From an uncultured Clostridia bacterium (GTDB lineage: Bacteria > Bacillota > Clostridia > TANB77 > CAG-508): a stretch of DNA of 64,000 nucleotides. The notes beneath the pieces were generated by a model that saw only the letters and a list, made by a program, of their open reading frames with translations, was not told where the DNA came from and searched no databases. The translations under genes and the position numbers were made by a program. Shown here piece after piece: positions 18,515-26,890 of the stretch (position 1 is its first letter; every line of letters begins with the position of its first letter). The DNA lies in the NCBI GenBank assembly GCA_944386385.1, contig CALXAV010000002.1, positions 1 through 64,000 on the forward strand, read 5' to 3'.

Positions 18515-19147
18515 ATGATAAAAAAAGGTATTATTTTTGATTTGGATGGAACACTTTGGGATACCACAGAGAGTACATATAAAAGTGTAAATGAAATAGC
18601 AAAAAAGCACAATTTACCAAAAGTTAGTAGAGATACAATTTGTAAAGTGTTTGGATGCAATGTTATAGAGGCAGCAAGCCAGTATTTTCCAACTATAGAT
18701 ATAGAAGATGCTTTACCTCTTATGGTAGAGATATCAGTAATTAAAAATCGTGATTTAGAAGAAAATGGAGGAATAATCTACGAGGGTATAGAAGATACAT
18801 TTATAAGGTTAAAAGATGAATATGAATTTTTTATAGTTAGTAATATAGATAATAGAGGATATATTGAAGCTTTTTTAACAACATCTAAATTTGAAAAATA
18901 TTTTACAGCATATTATGCTGCTGGAGAACTAGGAATTACAAAGGCGGAAGCAATTTTAAAAGTGATTAAAGATTATAGTTTAGATAAATATGTATATGTT
19001 GGAGATACGATAAAAGACTTTGAAGCTACAAAAATTGCAAAAGTTCCGTTTATTCAAGCAAGATATGGTTTTGGTAAAGACTTAAAAACAGAATATTATA
19101 TAAATTCTTTTACAGAAATACCAGAGTTAGTAAAAGATATATTGTAA
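18515..19147 (+). CDS. HAD-superfamily hydrolase (phosphoglycolate-phosphatase-like)
   Basis: A 210-residue HAD phosphatase from ATG 18515, chosen over ATG 18491 because AGGCAGG lies directly before it. Motif I is FDLDGTLWDT (about 7-16), motif II FIVSNIDN, motif III Lys near AELGITKAE, motif IV YVGDTIKDFEA. The helical cap sits between motifs I and II, as in class I HADs such as Gph/PgmB. Substrate is not determined by sequence. It lies between the hydrolase gene and the MerR gene. Confidence 0.85.
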   Translation: MIKKGIIFDLDGTLWDTTESTYKSVNEIAKKHNLPKVSRDTICKVFGCNVIEAASQYFPTIDIEDALPLMVEISVIKNRDLEENGGIIYEGIEDTFIRLKDEYEFFIVSNIDNRGYIEAFLTTSKFEKYFTAYYAAGELGITKAEAILKVIKDYSLDKYVYVGDTIKDFEATKIAKVPFIQARYGFGKDLKTEYYINSFTEIPELVKDIL

Positions 19148-19193
19148 AAGGTATTTATAATAAATTAAAAATAAATCTATGGAGAGATGTAAA

Positions 19194-19577
19194 ATGACAA
19201 TAGCAGAAGTAAGTAAAAAATATGATTTAACGCCAGATACAATAAGATATTATGAAAAAGAAGGATTAATACCAAGAGTTCCAAGAAATAAAAGTGGAAT
19301 AAGAGACTTTGATGAAAGTTCATGTAGATGGATAGAATTTATAAAATGCATGAGAAATGCAGGATTATCAATAGAAGTATTAAGTAAATATGTAAAATTA
19401 ATGAATGAAGGACCGGAAACGGCAAAAGAAAGGAAACAATTATTAGAAGGTCAAAGAGAAATTTTATTAAAAAGACAGAAAGATATAAATGATACAATAG
19501 ATAGAATTAACCATAAAATAGAAATATATGATGATATAGTAAAAGGAAAAAGAGAAGATTTTATATTAGAACCTTAA
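19194..19577 (+). CDS. MerR-family transcriptional regulator (AdhR/YyaN-like)
   Basis: A 127-residue MerR regulator from ATG 19194 (GGAGAGATG upstream; an in-frame ATG at 19179 is less well placed). The winged helix-turn-helix spans about 1-70: MTIAEVSKKYDLTPDTIRYYEKEGLIPRV, and FDESSCRWIEFIKCMRNAGLSIE. A C-terminal dimerisation coiled coil follows. Members of this subgroup sense electrophiles or aldehydes. The MerR-type promoter at 16640, in front of the CMD/cupin operon 2.5 kb upstream, is the obvious target. Confidence 0.88.
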   Translation: MTIAEVSKKYDLTPDTIRYYEKEGLIPRVPRNKSGIRDFDESSCRWIEFIKCMRNAGLSIEVLSKYVKLMNEGPETAKERKQLLEGQREILLKRQKDINDTIDRINHKIEIYDDIVKGKREDFILEP

Positions 19578-19639
19578 ACTTTTGAATAATTCAACTAAAA
19601 TTAATTAAAATATTAATAAAGAAAGGAAAGGTGATTACC

Positions 19640-20524
19640 TTGGAAAAAGCAAAAGTATATTTTACAAAGGAAATAACTCCAGAATCAATGATTAGACTTT
19701 ACGAAAAATTAGGAGTAAAGTTACATGGAAAAGTAGCAGTAAAATTACATTCAGGAGAAGAAGGAAATCAAAATTATTTAAGACCAGAGTTTGTAAAACA
19801 AATGGTAGAGCATGTTAATGGAACAGTTGTAGAATGTAATACAGCTTATGGAGGAGCAAGAAATACAACAGAAAAACATAAAAAATTACTAGAAGAACAT
19901 AATTGGAACAAATATTTCAATGTAGATTTAATGGATGAAGAAGGCCCAGATAAAGTTTTAGAGATACCAAATGGAAAAGTTCTAAAAGAAAATTTCGTAG
20001 GTAAAGATATAGATAATTATGATTCAATGCTTGTACTATCACATTTTAAAGGACATCCTATGGGAGGATATGGTGGAGCATTAAAACAATTATCAATAGG
20101 TTGTGCTTCATCAGAGGGAAAAGCTTGGATACATTCAGCTGGACAAAGTAAGGACCAATATACAATATGGGATAACTTACCAGAGCAAGATAAATTTTTA
20201 GAGTCAATGGCTGATGCAGCATCATCAGTTCACAATTTGTTTAAAGGTAAAATTGTATATATAAATGTTATGAAGAACTTATCTGTTGACTGTGATTGTT
20301 GTGCAGTTGCTGAAGATCCTTGCATGAAAGATATAGGTGTTTTAATATCTACTGACCCAATAGCAATAGATAGAGCTTGCATGGATTTAGTAGAACAATC
20401 AGATAATCCAGGAAAAGACCATTTCTTAGAAAGAGTAACTTCAAGACATGGAACACATACAATAGAAGCAGCAGAAGAATTAGGTTTTGGAACAACAAAC
20501 TATGAATTAATTAATATAGATTAA
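19640..20524 (+). CDS. DUF362-domain protein
   Basis: A 294-residue DUF362 protein. The start is best placed at TTG 19640 (GGAAAGGTG just upstream), giving MEKAKVYFTKEITPESM; GTG 19631 is part of that ribosome site. Conserved pieces include VKLHSGEEGNQNYLRPEFV, ECNTAYGGARNTT, HFKGHPMGGYGGALKQLSIG and ISTDPIAIDRACMDLV. A CDCCAVAEDPC cluster could bind metal. DUF362 members are often linked to iron-sulfur or corrin chemistry, but function is unknown. A terminator follows it. Confidence 0.82.
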   Translation: MEKAKVYFTKEITPESMIRLYEKLGVKLHGKVAVKLHSGEEGNQNYLRPEFVKQMVEHVNGTVVECNTAYGGARNTTEKHKKLLEEHNWNKYFNVDLMDEEGPDKVLEIPNGKVLKENFVGKDIDNYDSMLVLSHFKGHPMGGYGGALKQLSIGCASSEGKAWIHSAGQSKDQYTIWDNLPEQDKFLESMADAASSVHNLFKGKIVYINVMKNLSVDCDCCAVAEDPCMKDIGVLISTDPIAIDRACMDLVEQSDNPGKDHFLERVTSRHGTHTIEAAEELGFGTTNYELINID

Positions 20525-20576
20525 TTAGATAAATATACATTTTTCAACAAATTAAGAAAATTTTAATAAAAAATAG

Positions 20577-20610
20577 AGAATAGTTTTTAAAAAAGACTAT
20601 TCTTTTTTAT
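20577..20610 (+). terminator. Terminator after the DUF362 gene
   Basis: AGAATAGT / ACTATTCT stem with an A/T loop, followed by TTTTTT. Confidence 0.85.
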
Positions 20611-20674
20611 TGTTTTGTGATATAAAGTAAAGGTAATGTAAAAATCTACTATAGAAATTGATAAAGGAGGAAGA

Positions 20675-22996
20675 ATGAAAGAGGAAAAGTATAAAGGTTT
20701 ATCTACTGTTGAAGTAGAAGAACTCACAAAACAAGGAAAAGTAAATGTAAGTGATAATAATAATTTAAAATCTAATTGGCAAATAATAAAAGATAATGTT
20801 TTTACATTATTTAATCTATATAATTTAATAATTGCGATAGCACTTTTATTAGTAGGTGCATATACAAATACATTTTTCTTTTTGATTATTACAATAAATG
20901 TATTGATCGGAATAATTCAAGAAATTCATGGAAAAAACTTAGTTAAAAAATTATCAATATTAACAGCATCTAAAACAACTGTTATAAGAGATGGAAAGGC
21001 ACAAGAAATAGAAATAGAAAAAGTTGTTTTGGGAGATACAATTTTATTAAAACAAGGAGACCAAATACCATCTGATTCTTATGTAATAGATGGTGAAATC
21101 GAAGTTAATGAAGCACTTCTTACAGGAGAATCAGATTTAATATTAAAAGGACAAGAGGATAAATTGCTTTCAGGAAGTTATGTGGTTTCTGGTAAGTGTT
21201 ATGCAGTTGTTGAGAAAGTTGGAGAAGATAACTTTGCAAATCAAATAATAAGTGCAACTAAAAAGCATAAAGATAATAATTCAGAATTAATAAATTCTAT
21301 GAAAAAAGTTACAAAATTCACAAGTTTTGTAATAATACCAGTTGGAGTAATATTATTTATACAAGCTTACTTTATTAGAGAAACTGTGCTTCCAGAGTCT
21401 GTTATTGCAACAGCAGCAGCACTTCTTGGAATGCTTCCTAAAGGATTAGTATTATTAATTACAATTGCTTTAGAGTCTGGTGTTATCAAACTTGCTAAAA
21501 AAGAAGTACTGGTACAAGAGTTATATAGTATAGAATCTTTAGCACATATTGATACAATATGTTTAGATAAAACTGGGACAATAACACAAGGAAAGATGAA
21601 AGTTTCAGAAGTTAAATTATATGATGAAAATATTATGCCAAAACCTTTTAATGATATGATGGTAGCTTTTGTAAATGGAATGGATGATACAAATTCAACT
21701 TTTAAAGCAATGAAAAACTATTTTAAAGGTGATATAAATTATGAAAAAATAGATAATGTACCATTTTCATCTGAAAGAAAATGGAGTGCAATTTCATTTA
21801 AAGAAGAGGGTTCTGTAATAGTAGGTGCACCTGAAAGATTATTTGAAAAAAGCGATAGTAAAATGCCTGAGAGAATTTTAGAATTACAAAAAGGTGGAAA
21901 GAGAGTTTTAGCAATAGGATATTCTAAAGAGGTTATTAAAGACGACGAATTACCAAAATTAGATGTAGTTGCGTCTGTAATATTAGAAGATCCATTAAGA
22001 AGAAACGCAAAAGAAATGTTAGGGTATTTCAAAGAGCAAGGTGTAGATGTTAAAATTATTTCTGGGGACAATGCACTTACGGTATCAAATATAGCTAAAA
22101 GAGCAGGCTTAGAGGATTATGAATCATATATAGATTTATCTACAATTAGCACAGACGCAGAAATAGTAAATTTGGTTGACAGATATAGTATTTTTGCAAG
22201 AGTATTACCACATCAAAAAAGTATTATTGTAAAAGCACTTCAAGCTAAAAACCATAAAGTTGCAATGACAGGTGATGGTGTAAATGATGTTATTGCTCTT
22301 CGTGAATCAGATTGTAGTATAACACTACCAGATGCTTCAGATGCAGCAAAACAAGTATCTCAAATAGTACTTCTAAATTCAGATTTTAGTGTATTAAAAG
22401 ATGTATTAATGGAAGGAAGAAGAGTTGTAAATAACATAACGAATGTAGCTAGAATATTCTTTATTAAAACAATATACTCAGTACTACTATCATTGTTCTG
22501 CATAATAACGAATACAGCATTTCCATTTATACCAATACAAATAACATTGATAGATTTAGTAATAGAAGGTTATACATCATTCTTTATTACATTTGAGAAA
22601 AATAAGAAACCAATTACGGGAGCATTCTTACCGACGGCACTCACGAATGCGGCACCTTTTGCTATTGTCATAATGTTTAATATAATTATTTTAACATTTA
22701 TAGGAAATGTAATAGGAATAGATCAAGGAACATTAACAACTATGATGTATATATTAATAGGTTTTGTAAGTATATTGGCAGTACAAGAGGTTTGTACACC
22801 ATTTACAAAAGCACATACATTTTTATTTACAACAACAGCTGTAGGATTTTATGTAGCAGCATTCTTATTCCACAGACTACTTGAGTTATCACCAGTGCCT
22901 AGAAGAGAAATAGTTATTACTTTAGTTTTTGCAGTGATAAGTTACTTGCTTATATATATTAAAAGAAAAATTTATAAGAAAAAACAAATTGCTTAG
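20675..22996 (+). CDS. P-type cation-transporting ATPase (CtpE-like)
   Basis: A 773-residue P-type ATPase. The actuator loop LLTGES is at about 150-155, the phosphorylated aspartate in CLDKTGTIT near 298-306, the nucleotide site FSSERKWSAIS, the hinge VAMTGDGVNDVIALRESD, and the membrane motif GMLPKGLVLL in helix M4. There is no N-terminal heavy-metal domain. The M4 'PKGL' type matches the CtpE/calcium-like group, so Ca2+ or a related divalent cation is likely but unproven. It has its own AAAGGAGG and terminator and is monocistronic. Confidence 0.9.
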   Translation: MKEEKYKGLSTVEVEELTKQGKVNVSDNNNLKSNWQIIKDNVFTLFNLYNLIIAIALLLVGAYTNTFFFLIITINVLIGIIQEIHGKNLVKKLSILTASKTTVIRDGKAQEIEIEKVVLGDTILLKQGDQIPSDSYVIDGEIEVNEALLTGESDLILKGQEDKLLSGSYVVSGKCYAVVEKVGEDNFANQIISATKKHKDNNSELINSMKKVTKFTSFVIIPVGVILFIQAYFIRETVLPESVIATAAALLGMLPKGLVLLITIALESGVIKLAKKEVLVQELYSIESLAHIDTICLDKTGTITQGKMKVSEVKLYDENIMPKPFNDMMVAFVNGMDDTNSTFKAMKNYFKGDINYEKIDNVPFSSERKWSAISFKEEGSVIVGAPERLFEKSDSKMPERILELQKGGKRVLAIGYSKEVIKDDELPKLDVVASVILEDPLRRNAKEMLGYFKEQGVDVKIISGDNALTVSNIAKRAGLEDYESYIDLSTISTDAEIVNLVDRYSIFARVLPHQKSIIVKALQAKNHKVAMTGDGVNDVIALRESDCSITLPDASDAAKQVSQIVLLNSDFSVLKDVLMEGRRVVNNITNVARIFFIKTIYSVLLSLFCIITNTAFPFIPIQITLIDLVIEGYTSFFITFEKNKKPITGAFLPTALTNAAPFAIVIMFNIIILTFIGNVIGIDQGTLTTMMYILIGFVSILAVQEVCTPFTKAHTFLFTTTAVGFYVAAFLFHRLLELSPVPRREIVITLVFAVISYLLIYIKRKIYKKKQIA

Positions 22997-23022
22997 AAGA
23001 TAGGAGAAATCCTATCTTTTTT
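22997..23022 (+). terminator. Terminator after the P-type ATPase
   Basis: AAGATAGGA / TCCTATCTT 9-bp stem with GAAA tetraloop and TTTTTT tail. Confidence 0.92.
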
Positions 23023-23162
23023 GTATAATGAATTACTTCTAAAATAAAAATTTACTCCAAATTAAATAAAACTATTGACAAAATATTTAATAGTTAGTAA
23101 AATACAAATAACGATTTAGCTATAGTTTAAAATAAACTATTAATTTAAAAGGATGTGGTAAT

Positions 23163-23465
23163 ATGGAAGAAAAGAAAAACGAAATTATTCTTTTTGAGAA
23201 TCAAGGAGTGAAGCTAGAAGTAAATGTGAAAGACGAAACAGTATGGCTTACACAAAAACAAATGGCAGAATTGTTTGGAAAAGACAGAAGAACTATTACT
23301 AGGCATATTCAAAATATTTATAAAGATGAAGAATTAGAAGAAAATTCAGTATGCTCATTTTTTGAGCATACTGCTGAGGATGGAAAAAAATATAATGTTC
23401 AATATTATAATTTGGATATGATTATTTCAGTTGGATATAGAGTGAATGCTCAAGTAGTCTGTTGA
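23163..23465 (+). pseudogene. RhuM-family protein, truncated by element insertion
   Basis: Only the N-terminal about 97 residues remain of a protein usually more than 300 long. They include the family signature VWLTQKQMAELFGKDRRTITRHIQNIYKDEEL and YYNLDMIISVGYRVNAQ. In intact RhuM proteins the sequence goes on (typically RGTQFR). Here it changes abruptly to VVC and a stop. Everything downstream belongs to the conjugative element, so this is the probable left junction, at about 23452-23460. RhuM proteins resemble Fic/Doc-associated DNA-binding proteins; function unclear. The 3' remainder was not found in the window. Confidence 0.75.
23347..23373. repeat. 11-bp perfect palindrome inside the RhuM coding region
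   Basis: CAGTATGCTCA and TGAGCATACTG flank a TTTTT loop, within the codons for NSVCSFFEHT. It may only reflect coding constraint, or may be a recombination or structure-forming site near the element junction. Confidence 0.5.
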
Positions 23466-24035
23466 CAGATAAGAGAAAAGCCTCAAAAACAGCTGCTTCT
23501 GACGGTTTAGTAAAACTCGATTTAAAAGAAGTAGAGAAGATATTTAAAAGAATAAAAGCAAAAGGAATATTAGTGCAACCAATTTGTATTAGATTAACAA
23601 GGCAACCACCTAAAGAATTATTAGAAAGTGGAGAACTTATGGATACAATAAAATACTATAGGTTATTAAAAGGTTTAAGTAGATTAGAACTATCAAAAAA
23701 AGCACAAGTAAATGATAAATCATATAGAGATTATGAGGGAAAAAAATATGAGATACAAGATTATAGAGTTGCATTTAGACTTGTTGAAGCGTTAGAAATT
23801 ACAGATAAAGTAAAAATGCCAGATGAATTTTTAATAAAAAAGAATTATCCTATGGATAAAATATTGAAATTAATAAAAAAATATGGAAAGAAAACTTTTG
23901 CAAAACGAACAGGAATATGTGAAAAAACGATAAATACCTGGTTTTGTAAACGGAGCGCCAAATGAAATAGCTAATTGTATGTATAAAAAAATGGTAAAAC
24001 TATTTAAAGAAGATAATATAAAATATGAATATTAA
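23462..24035 (+). CDS. Element-encoded helix-turn-helix protein (+1 frameshift at CGG 23951)
   Basis: About 190 residues when read through the CGG at 23951-23953. The central part YYRLLKGLSRLELSKKAQVNDKS (about 61-83) is XRE-like, and a second helix-turn-helix near the end reads YGKKTFAKRTGICEKTINTW. Normal decoding ends at WFCKRSAK. Skipping the C extends it by 27 residues (GAPNEIANCMYKKM... to KYEY) and stops at 24033. The true start is unclear: TTG 23462 sits at the insertion junction, and ATG 23638 (MDTIKYYRLL) with GGAG upstream is a good alternative. The upstream part could be a fragment of a longer gene. Likely an element regulator. Confidence 0.6.
23951..23954 (+). other. Putative +1 frameshift site CGG-A, site 3
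   Basis: Zero frame TGT AAA CGG AGC GCC AAA TGA. Skipping C23951 gives TGT AAA GGA GCG CCA AAT GAA and 27 more lysine/acidic-balanced codons to a TAA at 24033-24035. Confidence 0.6.
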
Positions 24036-24118
24036 AATTAAAAAGCATAATTGACAAAGTAGAAGAATTGATAAATAATAATGCTAAATTAAATAGTTAT
24101 AATTTAAGGAGGCATAAC

Positions 24119-24262
24119 ATGAAAAAAATAAAAATAAAGATTAATGAAGAAGAGAAAAAACTCATTGTTGATGCGTTATTAGAAAAAAGAAACAAACAAA
24201 TAAGAGAACATAGACCATCTGAACCTGTTAATGAGGTATTATTAAAATTATTAAAGAAATAA
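24119..24262 (+). CDS. Small element protein, paralogue of the 44902 gene
   Basis: A 47-residue protein from ATG 24119 with AAGGAGG 6 nt upstream. Its pattern (LIVDALLEKRNKQIREH...VNEVLLKLL) closely parallels the product of 44902-45102 (IIINALNEFRTKLIREN...VNDLLLKLL). The two are paralogues within the same element. Such short proteins are common in Firmicutes conjugative elements and have no assigned role. Confidence 0.7.
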   Translation: MKKIKIKINEEEKKLIVDALLEKRNKQIREHRPSEPVNEVLLKLLKK

Positions 24263-24274
24263 ATACATAAATTA

Positions 24275-24303
24275 AAAAGCTAATCGAAAGGTTGGCTTTT
24301 TTA
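24275..24303 (+). terminator. Terminator after the small element protein
   Basis: AAAGCTAATC, GAAA tetraloop, GGTTGGCTTT (with two G-T pairs), then a T-rich tail. Confidence 0.8.
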
Positions 24304-24331
24304 TTGCAAAAAAACAAGGGAGGTGTAAAAA

Positions 24332-24634
24332 ATGGAAAAACAAGAAGCAATAGATTATCTTAATAAATTGCAGACTGGAATGTTTTGTACTGTTAATATA
24401 CCATTAATTAGTAATGAAAAAATACCAATTACCGTTATGTATATTGGTAAAGACGAAGAAGGAAGATACAACTTCGTGGATACAGGAAGATTTATAATGT
24501 CAAAAGAGTTTATAGAAGAAAAGTCAATTACAATAGACAAAAATTTTGATAAAGAAGTAGCAATGAAAATTAATGCAAAAATTCATAAAGAAAAAGAAAC
24601 TGATAAAAGATTAAAAAAAGAAAGGACAAGATAG
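24332..24634 (+). CDS. Hypothetical element protein
   Basis: A 100-residue soluble protein from ATG 24332 behind GGGAGGTG. The middle (FCTVNIPLISNEKIPITVMYIGKDEEGRYNFVDTGRFIMS) looks like a small beta-rich domain, and the C-terminus is a Lys-rich helix. It starts the parAB leader region, 3 bp before the next gene. No family recognised. Confidence 0.6.
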   Translation: MEKQEAIDYLNKLQTGMFCTVNIPLISNEKIPITVMYIGKDEEGRYNFVDTGRFIMSKEFIEEKSITIDKNFDKEVAMKINAKIHKEKETDKRLKKERTR

Positions 24635-24637
24635 TAT

Positions 24638-24997
24638 ATGGATAATAAAGAAGTATTAAAATTTAATGAAAATAATTTATTTAATAGTAATTTAATGAAA
24701 CAATATGACCAAGAAGGACAAAGATTTTTTCTTAGTTATCTTTTAAAAAAGGGATATAAATTTAAAATAAAAGATAATAACATTGAATTTATTGATATTT
24801 CATCAGAAGATAAAATACAAAAGGTTATAAATGAATACAATAATGAAACAAGAAAGAACATAAGAGAAATAGAATTGGATGCAATAAATAGAGCAGAGAT
24901 AATTGGTATAGATGCTTATAGAAAACAACTCGAATTAGAAATTGAAAAAATAGAAAACGGAAAACAAAAAAATCAGAAAGATAATAAAGAAAGATAA
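24638..24997 (+). CDS. Hypothetical element protein
   Basis: A 119-residue protein with a compact N-terminal half (FFLSYLLKKGYKFKIKDNNIEFIDI) and a long charged helix from about residue 65 (NNETRKNIREIELDAINRAEI...KQLELEIEKIENG) that may form a coiled coil. It follows the 24332 gene by 3 bp and precedes the parA terminator/leader. No family recognised. Confidence 0.6.
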   Translation: MDNKEVLKFNENNLFNSNLMKQYDQEGQRFFLSYLLKKGYKFKIKDNNIEFIDISSEDKIQKVINEYNNETRKNIREIELDAINRAEIIGIDAYRKQLELEIEKIENGKQKNQKDNKER

Positions 24998-25045
24998 TTT
25001 ATAAGAATATAAAACAAGTCAATTTTATTGATTTGTTTTTTACAT

Positions 25046-25071
25046 AGTCATTTATAAATGACTTATTTTTT
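25046..25071 (+). terminator. Terminator / attenuator before parA
   Basis: AGTCATTTA / TAAATGACT palindrome followed by TATTTTTTA, directly before the parA ribosome site. It separates the small genes from parAB and may also serve as a ParA/ParB operator. Confidence 0.7.
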
Positions 25072-25914
25072 ATGAAGGGAGGGAAAAAGATTAAAAAGTG
25101 TAAAGTAATTGCTATTGCTAATCAGAAAGGTGGTGTAGGAAAAACAACTACAACTGTGAATTTAGGAAATGGACTAGCAAGAAATGGTAAAAAGGTATTA
25201 TTAATTGATTTTGATCCACAAGGCGATTTAACTACTTCACTAGGATTTAAAAATCAAGACAATATTGAGAACACTATAAAGACAAGATTAGAAGAAGTAA
25301 TACAAGAAGAATCAGTTAGTAGCAAAAAAGATGGAATTTTAAAATGTAAGGAGGGTTTAGACTTAATACCAGCTAACATTGAATTAGAAGCATTAGAAAT
25401 GTCAATGATTAAATTTATAAAAAAAGAAAGTATATTAAAGGAGTATGTTAGACAGATAAAAGAAAATTATGATTATATATTAATTGATTGTAGACCATCT
25501 TTAGGGTTATTAACTATAAATGCGTTAGCCTGTGCAGATAGTGTTATAATACCAGTTCAAGCTCAATATTTACCATTAAAAGGTATGACACAATTATTGA
25601 AAACAATAGACAAGGTAAGATTACAAATAAATCCTAAATTAAAAATTGAAGGAGTATTAATAACTATTGCAGATATGAAAACTAAACTTGCCCAAACAAC
25701 AATTGAAACTTTAAAAAATAGTTATGGTTGTAGAATAAAAATCTTTAATACAGTAATTCCAATGGGAGTAAAAGCAGCTGAAAGTACATTAGAGGGAAAA
25801 GATATATATACTTATGATAAAAAAAGTAAACCAGCATTAGCCTATGAAAATTTTACGAGGGAGGTGTTAAACAGTGGCGAAAGATTTAAAAGTAGAACTC
25901 CCGAACCTAGATGA
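25072..25914 (+). CDS. parA: ParA-family partition ATPase of the element
   Basis: A ParA/Soj ATPase of about 275-280 residues. The deviant Walker A is KGGVGKTTTT (about 19-28), VLLIDFDPQGDLTTSLG is the A' motif, and YILIDCRPSLGLLTINAL is Walker B. Together with ParB it moves or stabilises the circular form of the element. Start choice is unusual. ATG 25072 overlaps the obvious ribosome site AAGGGAGGG (25075-25083), which is spaced correctly for ATT 25090 (IKKCKVIAIANQKGG); initiation at ATT is possible. The 3' end overlaps parB by 41 bp. Confidence 0.9.
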   Translation: MKGGKKIKKCKVIAIANQKGGVGKTTTTVNLGNGLARNGKKVLLIDFDPQGDLTTSLGFKNQDNIENTIKTRLEEVIQEESVSSKKDGILKCKEGLDLIPANIELEALEMSMIKFIKKESILKEYVRQIKENYDYILIDCRPSLGLLTINALACADSVIIPVQAQYLPLKGMTQLLKTIDKVRLQINPKLKIEGVLITIADMKTKLAQTTIETLKNSYGCRIKIFNTVIPMGVKAAESTLEGKDIYTYDKKSKPALAYENFTREVLNSGERFKSRTPEPR

Positions 25915-26800
25915 TATTTTTAAATTAAGTACAAATAACAAAGGAAAAGTAGAAACTGTTGTAATGATAGATCCTAATGAAATTACAGACTTTCCAAATC
26001 ACCCTTTTAAAATTTTAGATGATGCAGAAATGGATAAAATGGTTGAAAGTGTGAAAAGCATAGGAGTAAAAGAACCAGTAATTGTAATACCAAAAGCAAA
26101 TGGTGGATATGTAATGGTATCAGGACATAGAAGATGCTATGCTTGTAGAAAAGCAGGAATAAAGGAAATACCTGCGATTGTTAGAGATATGAGTTATGAA
26201 GAAGCAATAATTACAATGGTGGACAGCAATATACAAAGAGAAAAGATACTCCCATCAGAGAAGGCATTTGCATATAAATTAAAAATGGAAGCAATAAAAA
26301 GTCAAGGAAAAAGAAATGATTTAACTTCGTGCCAAGTTGACACAAAATTAAGAGCAGATGAAATTATTGCAGAAAATTCTGATGATAGTGCAAGACAAAT
26401 ACAGAGATATATAAGATTAACTAATTTAGATAAAGGTTTATTAGATTTAGTGGATAAAGGAAAAATTGCATTTAATCCAGCTGTGGAATTATCATATTTA
26501 TCAAAACAAGAACAGATTTGGTTGCTTAATTTAATAGATAAATATGATGCAACACCTTCACAATCGCAAGCCATATATTTAAAAAATTTAAGTAAAGAAG
26601 GAAAGCTTACAAAAGATAAATTAGAAGAAGTAATGGAACAGGAAAAACCTAATCAAAAGCAAAAATATAGTATAAATTATAATAGGTTTGAAAGATATTT
26701 ACCCAGAAATATAGTAACTGTTAGAGAAGTAGAAGATTTTTTATTAAAGTGTGTAGAAGAACATTATCAAAGAAAGAAAATTCGTGATATAGAAAGATAA
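25874..26800 (+). CDS. parB: ParB-family partition protein of the element
   Basis: A 308-residue ParB/RepB-like protein starting at GTG 25874 behind GGGAGGTG. The nuclease/CTPase-like N-terminal box is at about 55-130 (VKSIGVKEPVIVIPK, MVSGHRRCYACRKAGIKEIPAIV, MVDSNIQREKILPSEKAFAYKLK), followed by a helix-turn-helix region (SARQIQRYIRLTNLDKGLLDLVDKG). It pairs with ParA. The centromere site is not proven; the repeat GGGAGTACAAATT starts 7 bp after the stop codon and is one candidate. Confidence 0.9.
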   Translation: MAKDLKVELPNLDDIFKLSTNNKGKVETVVMIDPNEITDFPNHPFKILDDAEMDKMVESVKSIGVKEPVIVIPKANGGYVMVSGHRRCYACRKAGIKEIPAIVRDMSYEEAIITMVDSNIQREKILPSEKAFAYKLKMEAIKSQGKRNDLTSCQVDTKLRADEIIAENSDDSARQIQRYIRLTNLDKGLLDLVDKGKIAFNPAVELSYLSKQEQIWLLNLIDKYDATPSQSQAIYLKNLSKEGKLTKDKLEEVMEQEKPNQKQKYSINYNRFERYLPRNIVTVREVEDFLLKCVEEHYQRKKIRDIER

Positions 26801-26806
26801 AATAGT

Positions 26807-26819
26807 GGGAGTACAAATT
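26807..26819 (+). repeat. 13-bp repeat GGGAGTACAAATT, copy 1
   Basis: Lies just after parB. An exact inverted copy is in the oriT region at 41484-41496. Possible partition or transfer-related site. Confidence 0.5.
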
Positions 26820-26890
26820 TTTTAAAAATATATTTGCTAAAAAAAATAAAATATTATAAAATGTAACCAATAGAAGAAGGAGAGATTATT

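Noticed and set aside
23462..23637. Serine recombinase fragment as integrase
   Set aside because: The segment before the helix-turn-helix lacks any catalytic motif of serine or tyrosine recombinases, so no integrase is called.
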